A stretch of DNA of 64,000 bases from Cellulomonas sp. SLBN-39 (GTDB lineage Bacteria > Actinomycetota > Actinomycetes > Actinomycetales > Cellulomonadaceae). The translations under genes were made by a program, and so were the position numbers. The notes under the pieces are model-generated. The model worked only from the letters and a program-made list of their open reading frames with translations. It was not told the origin of the DNA and searched no databases. Location: contig NZ_VFOA01000001.1 of the NCBI RefSeq assembly GCF_006715865.1, positions 806,001 through 870,000 of the forward strand, read 5' to 3'. Shown piece by piece: positions 1 to 8,922 of this stretch (its first letter is position 1; every line of letters starts with the position of its first letter).

Positions 1-231
1 CACCCGTCCTACCTCGTCGGGCGCCGCCTGGCCCGCTCCGGCACGAGCCTGGCCGACCTGGGCATGGACCCGTACCTGTTCGTCGCCGCGGGCGGCTGCG
101 TGCCCGTGGTGGTCCGTGGCGTCGGCATGGTCGCCACCGTCACGGTCTCGGGCCTGCCCCAGGCGCAGGACCACGCCCTCGTGGTCGAGGCCCTGCACGC
201 CCTGCGGGACGCGGTCACCGCCGCGCGCTGA
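1..231 (+). CDS. HbpS-like / UPF0303 heme-degrading domain protein (3' end only)
   Basis: Only the last 76 codons are present; the gene enters from the left edge in frame 1 and ends at TGA 229-231. The visible part contains the conserved blocks of the HbpS/UPF0303 (DUF336) fold: an SYLVGRRLARSG stretch, a Gly-rich FVAAGGCVPVVV strand, and the closing TVTVSGLPQAQDHALVVEAL. In this family the C-terminal ATVTVSGLP...DH segment is the most conserved part. Members bind or degrade heme, or are uncharacterised small cytosolic proteins; the true function here is not known. A perfect hairpin lies 10 nt after the stop, so this is probably the end of a transcription unit. Family assignment is fairly secure, function is not. 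Confidence 0.75.
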   Translation, partial: HPSYLVGRRLARSGTSLADLGMDPYLFVAAGGCVPVVVRGVGMVATVTVSGLPQAQDHALVVEALHALRDAVTAAR

Positions 232-240
232 GCCGCCGCG

Positions 241-266
241 CGTCCCGCCGGTCGACCGGCGGGACG
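241..266. terminator. Perfect GC-rich hairpin after the HbpS-like gene
   Basis: CGTCCCGCCGGTC is followed directly by its reverse complement, giving a 13-bp self-complementary palindrome between the HbpS-like stop codon and the oppositely oriented tRNA. There is no U-tract, as is usual for high-GC actinobacterial terminators. It could serve both converging transcripts. Confidence 0.6.
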
Positions 267-281
267 TGCGGCCCGCGTCGG

Positions 282-355
282 AGCCCCCTGTCGGATTCGA
301 ACCGACGACCTGCTGTTTACAAGACAGCTGCTCTGGCCAGCTGAGCTAAGGAGGC
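282..355 (-). tRNA. tRNA-Thr (anticodon TGT)
   Basis: On the minus strand a 74-nt cloverleaf can be folded by hand: acceptor GCCTCCT pairs with AGGGGGC (one T-G pair), D-arm GCTC/GAGC, anticodon stem GCTGT/ACAGC around the loop CTTGTAA, and T-arm GTCGG/CCGAC around TTCGAAT. The anticodon TGT reads ACA threonine codons (and wobble partners). The discriminator is T, the usual base for tRNA-Thr. No CCA is encoded. The gene stands alone, with no other tRNA in the window. Confidence 0.95.
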
Positions 356-385
356 GAGGCGCCCAGCGTACCGACGCGGGGCGCG

Positions 386-420
386 CGCGGGTGCCGCCCG
401 GTCACCGGGCGGCACCCGCG
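386..420 (-). terminator. Terminator hairpin downstream of the DsbA-like gene
   Basis: A 16-bp perfect stem (CGCGGGTGCCGCCCGG and its complement) closes on a TCA loop, 15 nt past the stop codon of the DsbA-like gene. It separates that gene from the tRNA-Thr lying downstream on the same strand. Confidence 0.7.
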
Positions 421-435
421 TCGGGTGCTGCGGCG

Positions 436-1344
436 TCAGCCCTGCGCGGCGACGGCCTCCTCGATCGCGGCCGTCAGCGGGCCGGTCGAGTAGAGGTCGC
501 CCTCCCACTTGGTGCCGTCGATCAGCACGGTCGGGGTGCCGAGGGAGCCGCCGAGCTCGGTGCTGGCCTGGGCCGTGGCGGCGGCGACGAACGGGGCGAA
601 CGTGCGCCAGGTGCCCGTCTGCTCGCCGTCGGCGGTCTCGTAGGTGCCCTCGACGGTCGTCGTGAAGCCCTCGGTGACGGACTCCGGGACGCCGACCTCG
701 ACCGCGACGTCGGCGATCTCGGCGTCGCTCAGGCCGGTGGTGCCCTCCTCGGGCTGGTTCTCGTAGAGGGCGGTGAGGAACGCGACCGCGTTGTCGGGGT
801 CCTCGTCGGCGACGACCGCGAACGCGTTGGCGGCACGGGTCGAGTACGCCGCACCCTTGGAGGTCCCGTCGAGGAACGACAGCGGCTTGTAGAGGACGGT
901 CACGCCCTCCTCCGCGGACAGCCGCTCGAGCTCGGCTCCGTTCGCCGCGTCGAACTGGCCGCAGTAGGGGCACATGAAGTCGAAGTAGACGGAGACGACG
1001 ACGTCGTCCTCGCCCGCCGTGCCGATGCCGGCGGCGGAGACGGGGATGCCGCCGGTCTCGTCGGCGACGGACGGGGACGTGACGTCCGCGAGCGCGGGCG
1101 CGGTCACCTCGGCGTCGGCGGAGCCGTAGACGACGTCGCCGTACATGGCGGCGGTCTCCTGGCCCTGCCGGACCACGCCGACGACCACGGCGACGAGGGC
1201 GACCACGGCGACGGCGAGGCCGCTGATGGCGACGATCCGGTTGCGCCGGGCGCGGCGCTCCTGCTCCTGCTTGAGGGCGAGGGCCTTGGCTCGGGCCTCC
1301 TCGCGGCGCTGGTTCTTGGTGGGACGGGGGTCGGTGCTGGGCAC
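436..1344 (-). CDS. Membrane-anchored DsbA-family thioredoxin-like protein
   Basis: 302 residues. Start chosen at GTG 1344, preceded by AGGAG at good spacing. A longer open frame upstream is only GC-rich read-through over the next gene. Domains: basic, charged N-terminus (1-36), one membrane segment (about 37-58), then an exported DsbA/DSBA-like domain with the active site CPYC at Cys125-Cys128 in the context FDFMCPYCGQF, and a cis-Pro-type loop (GTPTVLIDG) near the C-terminus. Proteins of this kind oxidise or isomerise disulfides in exported proteins of Gram-positive bacteria. The next gene upstream on the same strand encodes a small membrane protein with two extracytoplasmic cysteines. The CPYC motif makes a redox role very likely; the client proteins are unknown. 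Confidence 0.9.
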   Translation of the reverse strand: MPSTDPRPTKNQRREEARAKALALKQEQERRARRNRIVAISGLAVAVVALVAVVVGVVRQGQETAAMYGDVVYGSADAEVTAPALADVTSPSVADETGGIPVSAAGIGTAGEDDVVVSVYFDFMCPYCGQFDAANGAELERLSAEEGVTVLYKPLSFLDGTSKGAAYSTRAANAFAVVADEDPDNAVAFLTALYENQPEEGTTGLSDAEIADVAVEVGVPESVTEGFTTTVEGTYETADGEQTGTWRTFAPFVAAATAQASTELGGSLGTPTVLIDGTKWEGDLYSTGPLTAAIEEAVAAQG

Positions 1345-1381
1345 GGGTGCTCCTGGGTGGTGGGTCCGGGTGGTCGGGTGG

Positions 1382-1885
1382 TCAGACCACCGCGGGCGGA
1401 CCCCGGCGCGGTCGCACGAGCACGAGGCCCCGGTCGTGGCGCACCCGCACGCGCGGGGCGGGCGGGGCGGGGCGGGCGGGGACGACGAGGGGCCCGGGGG
1501 TGCTCGTGCGCACCGGCAGGCCGGTGCGGAGCAGGGCGCGGGCGGCGCGCAGGGCCCGGCGCACCCAGGCCCCGAGGCCGAGGCCGGTGCCGGCGAGCAG
1601 CACGTGCGCGAGGAGCACGGGGACGACGACGCCGAGCACGACGACGGCGCCGCGCGACACGTCGCCCAGCGCCCAGGCGCCGTCGGGGCAGTCGGCCCCG
1701 GACTCCAGCACCGCGAGGCGGACGCCGGCCAGCGCGAGCGGCCCGTCCGCGCGCACGCAGTGGTGCAGGACCACGCGGCCCTGCGCCGACAGCGCGATCC
1801 CGGCGGCGAGCGCGGCCACGGGGGCGAGCAGCAGGAGCAGACGGGCGCGCGCGAGCACCCCGGCGGGTGTCCTCGGCGCGCGCAC
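1382..1885 (-). CDS. Small integral membrane protein with an extracytoplasmic Cys pair
   Basis: 167 residues, not recognised as a named family. Two hydrophobic segments are clear (about 13-34 and 78-102), separated by a loop of about 45 residues that holds the only two cysteines, Cys43 and Cys66. The C-terminal third is Arg/Pro-rich and probably cytoplasmic. Start GTG 1885 has no Shine-Dalgarno, but TAGGGT lies 6 nt before it, which predicts a leaderless transcript. It sits 37 nt upstream of the DsbA-like gene in the same direction. The two cysteines could form a disulfide, or pass electrons to the DsbA-like partner, but this is inference from position only. Codon usage is normal for the region. 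Confidence 0.6.
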   Translation of the reverse strand: MRAPRTPAGVLARARLLLLLAPVAALAAGIALSAQGRVVLHHCVRADGPLALAGVRLAVLESGADCPDGAWALGDVSRGAVVVLGVVVPVLLAHVLLAGTGLGLGAWVRRALRAARALLRTGLPVRTSTPGPLVVPARPAPPAPRVRVRHDRGLVLVRPRRGPPAVV

Positions 1886-1891
1886 GAGGCC

Positions 1892-1897
1892 ACCCTA
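1892..1897 (-). promoter_or_regulatory. -10 element (TAGGGT) for a leaderless start at 1885
   Basis: TAGGGT fits the actinobacterial TAnnnT -10 consensus and ends 6 nt before the GTG start, so transcription would begin at or next to the start codon. No -35 is evident. Confidence 0.55.
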
Positions 1898-1936
1898 GGC
1901 GCTCGGCCTGGGAGGCGGCAGGGCCTTGCGGTCCGC

Positions 1937-3703
1937 CTACGGGCTGGGCAGGCGCGGTGCGGTGTACGGGTCCCAGGTGGTGGCCGTGCCCTGCTCCAGG
2001 TGGGCGACGAGCACGGCGGCGGCGGCGAGCGCGAGGATCACCACGACCGCGGCGCCCGGCCGGCCGGGGGCGACGAGCGCGAGGGTGCGGCGCGCACCGG
2101 TGCGGGTCATGCGGGAGAGGGGCCCGAACCACAGCACGAGCACGCCGAGCAGCACGGTGGCGCCGACGAGGAGCTGCGCGGTCAGGCCGGTGGGCTCGTC
2201 GCCGAGCTCGACGCCGTCGGGCTGCCACGTGCCGGAGCCGATCAGCCACCAGACGACGCCGAGCACGATGACGACGACGCTGGCGGCGACGACGAGCGAG
2301 GGCACTAGCCCCACGAGGGAGCGCAGCAGGTACCAGGGCGAGCTCGCGACGGCGATCGGCACGTCCGAGCCGCGCACCCCGCGCCGCTCGCGGCGGTCGT
2401 GCATGGCCTCGACGGTCGTCCCGACGGTGCGGGCGAGCACGACGAGCACGAGCACGACGGCGAGCGTCACGACCGGTGCGAGGGCCCCGGCGCCGAGGAC
2501 CACGAGCGCGAGCGCGAGCAGGCCGCCCCAGCGGCGGGCGGCGGCGGGGCGCTCGTACCCGGAGCCGTCGGGCTGCTCGGGCTCCGAGGCGTCGAGGTCG
2601 TCGGAGATCCAGTCCACGCGGTCGGGGTCGACGGGGTCGTGCTGCGCGGTCGCGTCGTCGTCCCACACCTCGGTCGGCGCCTCGTCGACGGCGGGCGGGA
2701 CGGGCGGCGGGACCGACGCGGGCATGACGGGCACGGCCACGGTGTGCCCGTCGTTGGCCGCGGGCGGCGCGGGCACGGACGGCGCGGGTGCGGGGGCGTC
2801 GGCACCGGGCGCGGCGAGCGCCTCGGTGGGGGCGGCCGGGGGCGGCGGTGCGGGCACGGCGACGGTCGCGACGTCGTCGGGCGGCAGGTCGCCCTCGGCG
2901 GCGACGGCGGTCAGCGCGGCGACGACGTCGGCGGGGTCGGTGCGGTCGGCGGGGTCGGGGCGCAGCGCCCCGCTGATCGCGGCAGCCGTCAGCGGGCCCA
3001 CGCCCGCGAGGTCGACGTCACCGGCGCGGGCCCGGGTGAGCACGGTCTCGAGGGGGCGGGAGCCGAACGGGTCGCGGCCGCTCGCGGCGAACGCGAGCAG
3101 CGCCGCCCAGCCCCACATGTCGGTGGTGGGCCCGGGCTCGCCGCCGTCGAGCATCTCGGGGGCGAGGTACCCGGGGGTGCCCATGACCAGGCCGGTCGAG
3201 GTGAGGTCGGCGTCGTCGTCGACGCCCTGCGCCAGCCCGAAGTCGATGAGCACGGGGCCGTGGTCGGTGAGCAGCACGTTCGAGGGCTTGAGGTCGCGGT
3301 GCACGACCCCGGCGGCGTGCACCGCGTCGAGCGCGTCGCGCAGGCCGGAGGCGAGCTCCAGCAGGGCGTCGGCGTCGAGGGGGCCGTCGTCGCGGACCCG
3401 CTCGGCCAGGGTGGGCCCGGCGACGAGCTCGGTGACGAGGAACGCCTCGGTGGAGTCGGCCTCGGCGTCGAGGACCGCGGCGACGGCGGGGTGCCGCAGC
3501 TTCTGCAGCGCCTGCACCTCCCGCATCAGGCGGGCCCGCGCCGCGGCGTCGGAGCCCACGTGGGGGTGCAGCAGCTTGAGCGCGACGACCGTGCCGCCGC
3601 CGTCGGTGGCGCGGTAGACCGTGCCCATGCCGCCCGAGCCGAGCGGGGCCACGACGGTGTACCCCCCGACCTCGGTCCCCGGTTCCAGGCCGATCCGCTC
3701 CAT
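1937..3703 (-). CDS. Ser/Thr protein kinase with C-terminal membrane domain
   Basis: 588 residues from ATG 3703. The in-frame extension upstream lacks kinase homology, and TACGGT sits 7 nt before this ATG. Kinase domain, about residues 12-265: Gly-rich loop GSGGMGTVY, catalytic Lys43, HRD motif His135-Asp137 (HRDLKPSN), DFG at 154-156, APE at 181-183. A Pro/Ala-rich linker follows (about 295-400), then four to five hydrophobic segments to the C-terminus. There are no PASTA repeats, so it is not a PknB-type cell-wall sensor; the sensor part appears to be the membrane bundle itself. It is predicted to phosphorylate cytosolic targets at the membrane. It is transcribed away from otsA; a regulatory link with trehalose synthesis is possible but unproven. 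Confidence 0.9.
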   Translation of the reverse strand: MERIGLEPGTEVGGYTVVAPLGSGGMGTVYRATDGGGTVVALKLLHPHVGSDAAARARLMREVQALQKLRHPAVAAVLDAEADSTEAFLVTELVAGPTLAERVRDDGPLDADALLELASGLRDALDAVHAAGVVHRDLKPSNVLLTDHGPVLIDFGLAQGVDDDADLTSTGLVMGTPGYLAPEMLDGGEPGPTTDMWGWAALLAFAASGRDPFGSRPLETVLTRARAGDVDLAGVGPLTAAAISGALRPDPADRTDPADVVAALTAVAAEGDLPPDDVATVAVPAPPPPAAPTEALAAPGADAPAPAPSVPAPPAANDGHTVAVPVMPASVPPPVPPAVDEAPTEVWDDDATAQHDPVDPDRVDWISDDLDASEPEQPDGSGYERPAAARRWGGLLALALVVLGAGALAPVVTLAVVLVLVVLARTVGTTVEAMHDRRERRGVRGSDVPIAVASSPWYLLRSLVGLVPSLVVAASVVVIVLGVVWWLIGSGTWQPDGVELGDEPTGLTAQLLVGATVLLGVLVLWFGPLSRMTRTGARRTLALVAPGRPGAAVVVILALAAAAVLVAHLEQGTATTWDPYTAPRLPSP

Positions 3704-3710
3704 GCCCCGA

Positions 3711-3716
3711 ACCGTA
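3711..3716 (-). promoter_or_regulatory. -10 element (TACGGT) for a leaderless kinase mRNA
   Basis: TACGGT lies 7 nt upstream of the kinase ATG at 3703. No Shine-Dalgarno is visible in that interval, so a leaderless transcript is predicted. Confidence 0.5.
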
Positions 3717-3813
3717 TCCGGCGGTGACCTGCCGCACAGCGCAGCGACACCCAGGGCGGGGTGCGGCACCTGCGGCTAGGGTCGTGACCAGCCATCCGAG
3801 GAGTTGATCCACC

Positions 3814-5247
3814 GTGCCCGAGCAGGTGCCGACCGACGGCCAGGACCTGGTCGTCGTCGCCAACCGCCTCCCCGTCGACGTGAGCGTCGGCGAGGACGGC
3901 CAGACCACGTGGACCCGGTCCCCGGGCGGTCTGGTGACCGCCCTGGCCCCCGTCATGGCCCAGGCCGACGGCGCCTGGGTGGGCTGGGGCGGCTCGCCCG
4001 GGCTCGAGCTGGAGCCCTTCGACGTCGACGGGACCCGGCTGGTGCCGGTGATGCTCACGTCCGACGAGGTGGAGCGGTACTACGAGGGCTTCTCCAACGA
4101 CTCCCTGTGGCCGCTTTACCACGACGTCATCGCCCCACCGACCTTCCACCGGCAGTGGTGGGACGCGTACCAGCGCGTGAACCGGCGGTTCGCGCAGGCC
4201 GCGGCGTCGCAGGCCGCGTACGGGGCCACCGTCTGGGTGCACGACTACCAGCTGCAGCTCGTGCCGGCGTTCCTGCGCGAGCTGCGGCCCGACCTGCGGA
4301 TCGGGTACTTCCACCACATCCCGTTCCCCCCGCTGGAGATCTTCGCCCAGCTGCCGTGGCGGCGGCAGGTCGTCGAGGGGCTGCTGGGTGCGGACCTCGT
4401 GGGCTTCCAGCGCGGCGGGGACGCGTCGAACTTCGTGCGCGTCGTGCGCCGGTTCACCGACCTGACCACGCGCGGGCAGGTCGTGACGATCGGCGAGGGC
4501 ACCGACGCGCAGCGGCACGTGCGCGCGGCGGCGTTCCCCATCTCGATCGACTCGACCGCCTTCGACACCCTGGCCCGCACCCCGGCCGTGCAGCAGCGCG
4601 CCATGGAGATCCGCAAGGAGCTCGGCGACCCGGAGGTCCTGCTGCTCGGCGTCGACCGGCTCGACTACACCAAGGGCATCCGGCACCGCATCAAGGCGTA
4701 CGGCGAGCTCCTCGAGGACGGGCGGCTGTCGCCCACCACGACGACGCTCGTGCAGGTCGCCAGCCCCAGCCGGGAGAACGTCGGCGCGTACCAGCAGCTG
4801 CGCGACGAGGTCGAGCTCCTCGTGGGCCGCATCAACGGCGACTACGGCCAGGTCGGGCACGCGCCCGTGCAGTACCTGCACCAGTCGTTCCCGATGGAGG
4901 AGATGGCGGCCCTGTACCTCGCGGCCGACGTCATGCTCGTCACGGCGCTGCGCGACGGCATGAACCTCGTCGCCAAGGAGTACGTCGCGGCCCGCTCGGA
5001 CGACCGCGGGGCCCTCGTGCTCAGCGAGTTCACCGGCGCCGCCGACGAGCTGCAGGGCGCGATCCTCGTCAACCCGCACGACATCGCCGGCACCAAGGAC
5101 GCGATCACGTACGCCGCGCACCTGGACCCCCGCGAGTCCCGCAAGCGCATGCGCCGCCTGCGCCGCCGCGTGCTCTCGCACGACGTGCGCGCGTGGTCCG
5201 AGCAGTTCCTCGCGGTGCTGGCCGCCGTCCCGAGGAGCGGCGAGTGA
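3814..5247 (+). CDS. otsA: Alpha,alpha-trehalose-phosphate synthase (UDP-forming), GT20
   Basis: 477 residues, the usual bacterial OtsA length. It transfers glucose from UDP-glucose (or a related sugar nucleotide) to glucose-6-phosphate, giving trehalose-6-phosphate in the cytosol. Recognisable GT20 blocks: ANRLPVD near the N-terminus, WVHDYQLQLVP, HHIPFPP, the donor-binding RLDYTKGI, and RDGMNLVAKEY. Start GTG 3814 is preceded by GAGGAG at 3798-3803. The stop TGA overlaps the GTG of otsB, so the two are translationally coupled and should be made in similar amounts. Trehalose serves osmoprotection and storage in actinobacteria. The call is secure. Confidence 0.97.
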   Translation: MPEQVPTDGQDLVVVANRLPVDVSVGEDGQTTWTRSPGGLVTALAPVMAQADGAWVGWGGSPGLELEPFDVDGTRLVPVMLTSDEVERYYEGFSNDSLWPLYHDVIAPPTFHRQWWDAYQRVNRRFAQAAASQAAYGATVWVHDYQLQLVPAFLRELRPDLRIGYFHHIPFPPLEIFAQLPWRRQVVEGLLGADLVGFQRGGDASNFVRVVRRFTDLTTRGQVVTIGEGTDAQRHVRAAAFPISIDSTAFDTLARTPAVQQRAMEIRKELGDPEVLLLGVDRLDYTKGIRHRIKAYGELLEDGRLSPTTTTLVQVASPSRENVGAYQQLRDEVELLVGRINGDYGQVGHAPVQYLHQSFPMEEMAALYLAADVMLVTALRDGMNLVAKEYVAARSDDRGALVLSEFTGAADELQGAILVNPHDIAGTKDAITYAAHLDPRESRKRMRRLRRRVLSHDVRAWSEQFLAVLAAVPRSGE

Positions 5248-6041
5248 GCGCCGAGCAGCGCGACGCCCGCGCGCTGACCGAGCGGCTGCACGCCCTCGCG
5301 GCCGACCCCGGCGCGCACCCGCTGCTCGTCGCGCTGGACTTCGACGGCACCCTCGCGCCGCTTCAGGACGACCCGTCGGCCTCGCGCATCCTGCCCGCCG
5401 GCGTCGACGCCCTGGCCACGCTCGCCGGGCGCACCGGCCTGGAGCTGGCGCTGGTGTCGGGCCGGTCGATGGCCGACCTGCAGGCCCTCGCTCAGGTGCC
5501 CGCGGGCACGTTCCTCATCGGCAGCCACGGCGCCGAGCGTGCCCGCGTGACGACCTTCGGCCTGGACCGCGACGTCGTCGAGCTCACGCACGCGCAGGCC
5601 GACCGGCTCGCGGCCCTGGGCGCCCGGGCCGCCGCCGTGGCCCGCGGCCGCGACGGGGTGTGGGTCGAGACCAAGCCCACGGCCGTCGTCGTGCACACCC
5701 GCCTCGCCGAGCCCGACGTCGGCGCCGAGGCCGAGGCGCAGGCCCTGGCGCTGGGCACCGAGCTGGGCTGCGGCACGCTGCACGGCAAGGACGTCGTCGA
5801 GCTCACGGTGCTGCCCGCCGACAAGGGCACGGCCCTGCAGGCGCTGCGCGGCGAGCTCGGCGCACCCGTGGTGCTCTACGCGGGCGACGACGTCACCGAC
5901 GAGCACGCGTTCGCCGCGCTCGGCGCCACCGACGTCACGGTCAAGGTGGGCGCCGGGCCGACCGCGGCCGCGTACCGCGTCGGGTCCCCCGACGAGGTCG
6001 TCGCGGTCCTCGCCGACCTCGCCGCCACCTGGGGACGGTGA
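5244..6041 (+). CDS. otsB: Trehalose-6-phosphate phosphatase (HAD family)
   Basis: 265 residues, typical OtsB length. It hydrolyses trehalose-6-phosphate to trehalose and phosphate. HAD motif I is LDFDGTLAP, with the nucleophile Asp32 and acid/base Asp34; motif IV is GDDVTDE near the C-terminus; SGRSMADL matches the motif II region. Start GTG 5244 overlaps the otsA stop by 4 nt (GTGA) and has GAGGAG just upstream inside otsA. A continuous frame through otsA exists but is a GC-rich shadow; the kinase-like HAD start lies here. Nothing suggests inactivation. Confidence 0.96.
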   Translation: MSAEQRDARALTERLHALAADPGAHPLLVALDFDGTLAPLQDDPSASRILPAGVDALATLAGRTGLELALVSGRSMADLQALAQVPAGTFLIGSHGAERARVTTFGLDRDVVELTHAQADRLAALGARAAAVARGRDGVWVETKPTAVVVHTRLAEPDVGAEAEAQALALGTELGCGTLHGKDVVELTVLPADKGTALQALRGELGAPVVLYAGDDVTDEHAFAALGATDVTVKVGAGPTAAAYRVGSPDEVVAVLADLAATWGR

Positions 6042-6246
6042 CCTCCCCGGGCACCACGGTCCCGCCGGGTGGCAGGGTGATCTGTGCCATACTGACCACG
6101 ACCGAGAGGGGACTCCCCGGAGCCCGCTCTCGATCCGTGTCAGCGGAGACACAGGGCTCGAGCACGGTCCCTCCACCGACCGTGCGTTGACACTCTTCAC
6201 GACGGATCGTCCGGCACGTACCTGCCGGTGAAGGGATTGATCGCTC
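6042..6246 (+). promoter_or_regulatory. Upstream region of the MsiK ATPase gene with an extended -10 and structured leader
   Basis: TGCCATACT at 6085-6093 fits an extended -10 (TGn + CATACT), which would give a 5' leader of about 150 nt. The leader contains small inverted repeats: CGAGAG...CTCTCG spanning roughly 6102-6132 around GGGGACTCCCC, and GTGTC...GACAC at 6137-6152. A TTGACA at 6187-6192 has no matching -10 at 16-18 nt. Regulation by leader structure is possible, but no known riboswitch was recognised. Confidence 0.3.
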
Positions 6247-7374
<1,128 letters not shown>

Positions 7375-7393
7375 CGCACCGGTACGACCACGC

Positions 7394-7430
7394 ACGAGGC
7401 GGGTCCGGGGTCATCCCGGGCCCGCCTCGT
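7394..7430 (+). terminator. Terminator after msiK
   Basis: ACGAGGCGGG-T-CCGGG pairs with CCCGG-G-CCCGCCTCGT across a short loop, 20 nt after the msiK stop. A strong stem with no U-tract. Confidence 0.8.
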
Positions 7431-7520
7431 CGTCTGCCCGCCGGGCCCCCGCGGACCCGCACGGTGGCTCCGCGGAGGCCCGGCGCGCAGGTCCTACGGC
7501 CGACCTGAGAGGATCGACGC

Positions 7521-8798
7521 ATGAGCGGCACGGCACAGCGCCTCCAGATCACGGCGGCCAACCCCGACCCGGCGCTCCTCGACCTCCCGTGGCACGTGCC
7601 GCTGGAGGACTGGCCGGCCGAGACGCTCGCGGCGCTGCCGCGGGGCATCTCCCGGCACGTGGTGCGGTTCGCCCGCATGTCGGGGCGTGTGGTGGCCATC
7701 AAGGAGATCGGCGAGACCGTCGCGTACCGCGAGTACGAGCTGCTGCGGCAGCTGCGCAAGCTCGAGGTCCCGAGCGTCGAGCCGGTCGGCGTCATCACGG
7801 GACGCCGGTCCCCCGAGGGCGAGCCCCTCGAGGCGGTGCTCATCACGCAGCACCTGCAGTTCTCGCTGCCGTACCGCGCCCTGTTCAGCCAGTCGCTGCG
7901 GCCGGACACCGCGACCCGCCTCATCGACGCCCTCGCGGTCCTGCTGGTCCGGCTGCACCTGGGCGGCTTCTACTGGGGCGACGTGTCGTTGTCGAACACG
8001 CTGTTCCGCCGCGACGCGGAGACGTTCGCCGCCTACCTCGTCGACGCCGAGACGGGCGACCTGCACGACCGGCTGACGGACGGGCAGCGCTCGTACGACC
8101 TCGAGGTCGCCCGGGTCAACATCATCGGCGAGCTCATGGACCTGCAGGCCGGGGAGTTCCTCGACGAGGACGAGGACGCCGTCGCGATCGGCGACGCCCT
8201 CGCGGCCCGGTACGGCGAGCTGTGGCGTGCCCTGACCGAGACGGAGTCCTTCGGGTTCGGCGAGCGGTGGCGCGTGCAGGCCCGCATCGACCGGCTCAAC
8301 GACCTGGGTTTCGACGTCGGCGAGCTCGACATCCTCACCGACCTCGACGGCACGACCGTGCGCATCCAGCCGAAGGTCGTCGACGCCGGGCACCACTCGC
8401 GCCGGCTCATGCGCCTCACGGGCCTGGACGTGGGCGAGAACCAGGCCCGCCGGCTGCTCAACGACCTCGACGAGTTCCGGGCCACGACGGACCGGCAGGC
8501 CGAGGACGAGGCGTTCGTCGCGCACGACTGGCTGACCGACGTGTTCGAGCCCGCGGTGCGGGCGGTGCCCCGGGACCTGCGCCGCAAGCTCGAGCCCGCG
8601 CAGGTGTACCACGAGCTCCTCGACCACCGGTGGTACATGTCGCAGCAGCAGCACCGCGACGTGCCGATGGTCGAGGTCGCGCGCAGCTACGTGCAGGACA
8701 TCCTGCCGACCCGACCCGACGAGCAGGCCGTGCTCGGCACGCGCCCGGAGGACCTGCGCGACGACGACGGGTACGACCCGGACCAGATGATCGGCTGA
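7521..8798 (+). CDS. DUF4032 protein (kinase-like fold)
   Basis: 425 residues. It matches the actinobacterial DUF4032 family along its whole length: an N-terminal [17 protein letters not shown] block, a lone VAIKE lysine context, and [13 protein letters not shown] followed by YLVDAETG, which resemble the catalytic and metal-binding loops of the protein-kinase/lipopolysaccharide-kinase fold. The C-terminal half has [16 protein letters not shown] and QARRLLNDL blocks typical of the family. Substrate and reaction are unknown. No transmembrane segment. GAGGAT at 7509-7514 lies 6 nt from the ATG; it can be read either as a weak -10 of a leaderless start or as part of a GAGAGG ribosome site. Orthologues are usually encoded near sugar-transport ATPases or alone; no clear operon here. 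Confidence 0.85.
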   Translation: MSGTAQRLQITAANPDPALLDLPWHVPLEDWPAETLAALPRGISRHVVRFARMSGRVVAIKEIGETVAYREYELLRQLRKLEVPSVEPVGVITGRRSPEGEPLEAVLITQHLQFSLPYRALFSQSLRPDTATRLIDALAVLLVRLHLGGFYWGDVSLSNTLFRRDAETFAAYLVDAETGDLHDRLTDGQRSYDLEVARVNIIGELMDLQAGEFLDEDEDAVAIGDALAARYGELWRALTETESFGFGERWRVQARIDRLNDLGFDVGELDILTDLDGTTVRIQPKVVDAGHHSRRLMRLTGLDVGENQARRLLNDLDEFRATTDRQAEDEAFVAHDWLTDVFEPAVRAVPRDLRRKLEPAQVYHELLDHRWYMSQQQHRDVPMVEVARSYVQDILPTRPDEQAVLGTRPEDLRDDDGYDPDQMIG

Positions 8799-8922
8799 CC
8801 GCAGGGCACCTGGACGGTCGTTCACCCGGTGCGCGGTTCACCCGCGGGTGACGGTGGCCGATGGGAGGGACGCAGGGGCGTCGACCGGCGTCCCCGTGCG
8901 ATCCCGTGGAGGTCCTCCCGCC

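Noticed and set aside
436-1893. One 485-residue protein covering the DsbA-like gene and the membrane protein
   Set aside because: The upstream part is out of frame with the membrane protein gene and has no homology; a strong ribosome site precedes GTG 1344.
3804-6041. OtsA-OtsB fusion in one frame
   Set aside because: The OtsB frame is open through otsA only as a shadow. OtsA is encoded in another frame and ends at 5247; the genes overlap as GTGA.
6187-6192. TTGACA as the -35 of msiK
   Set aside because: No -10-like hexamer occurs 16-18 bp downstream; the extended -10 at 6085-6093 is a better candidate.
8820-8842. GTTCACC pair before the MCP gene as a PHO box
   Set aside because: The two copies are 16 bp apart, not 11 or 22, and a chemoreceptor is not an expected target. 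Probably chance in a GC-rich gap. A sigma-28-like GCCGAT nearby also lacks a matching -35.
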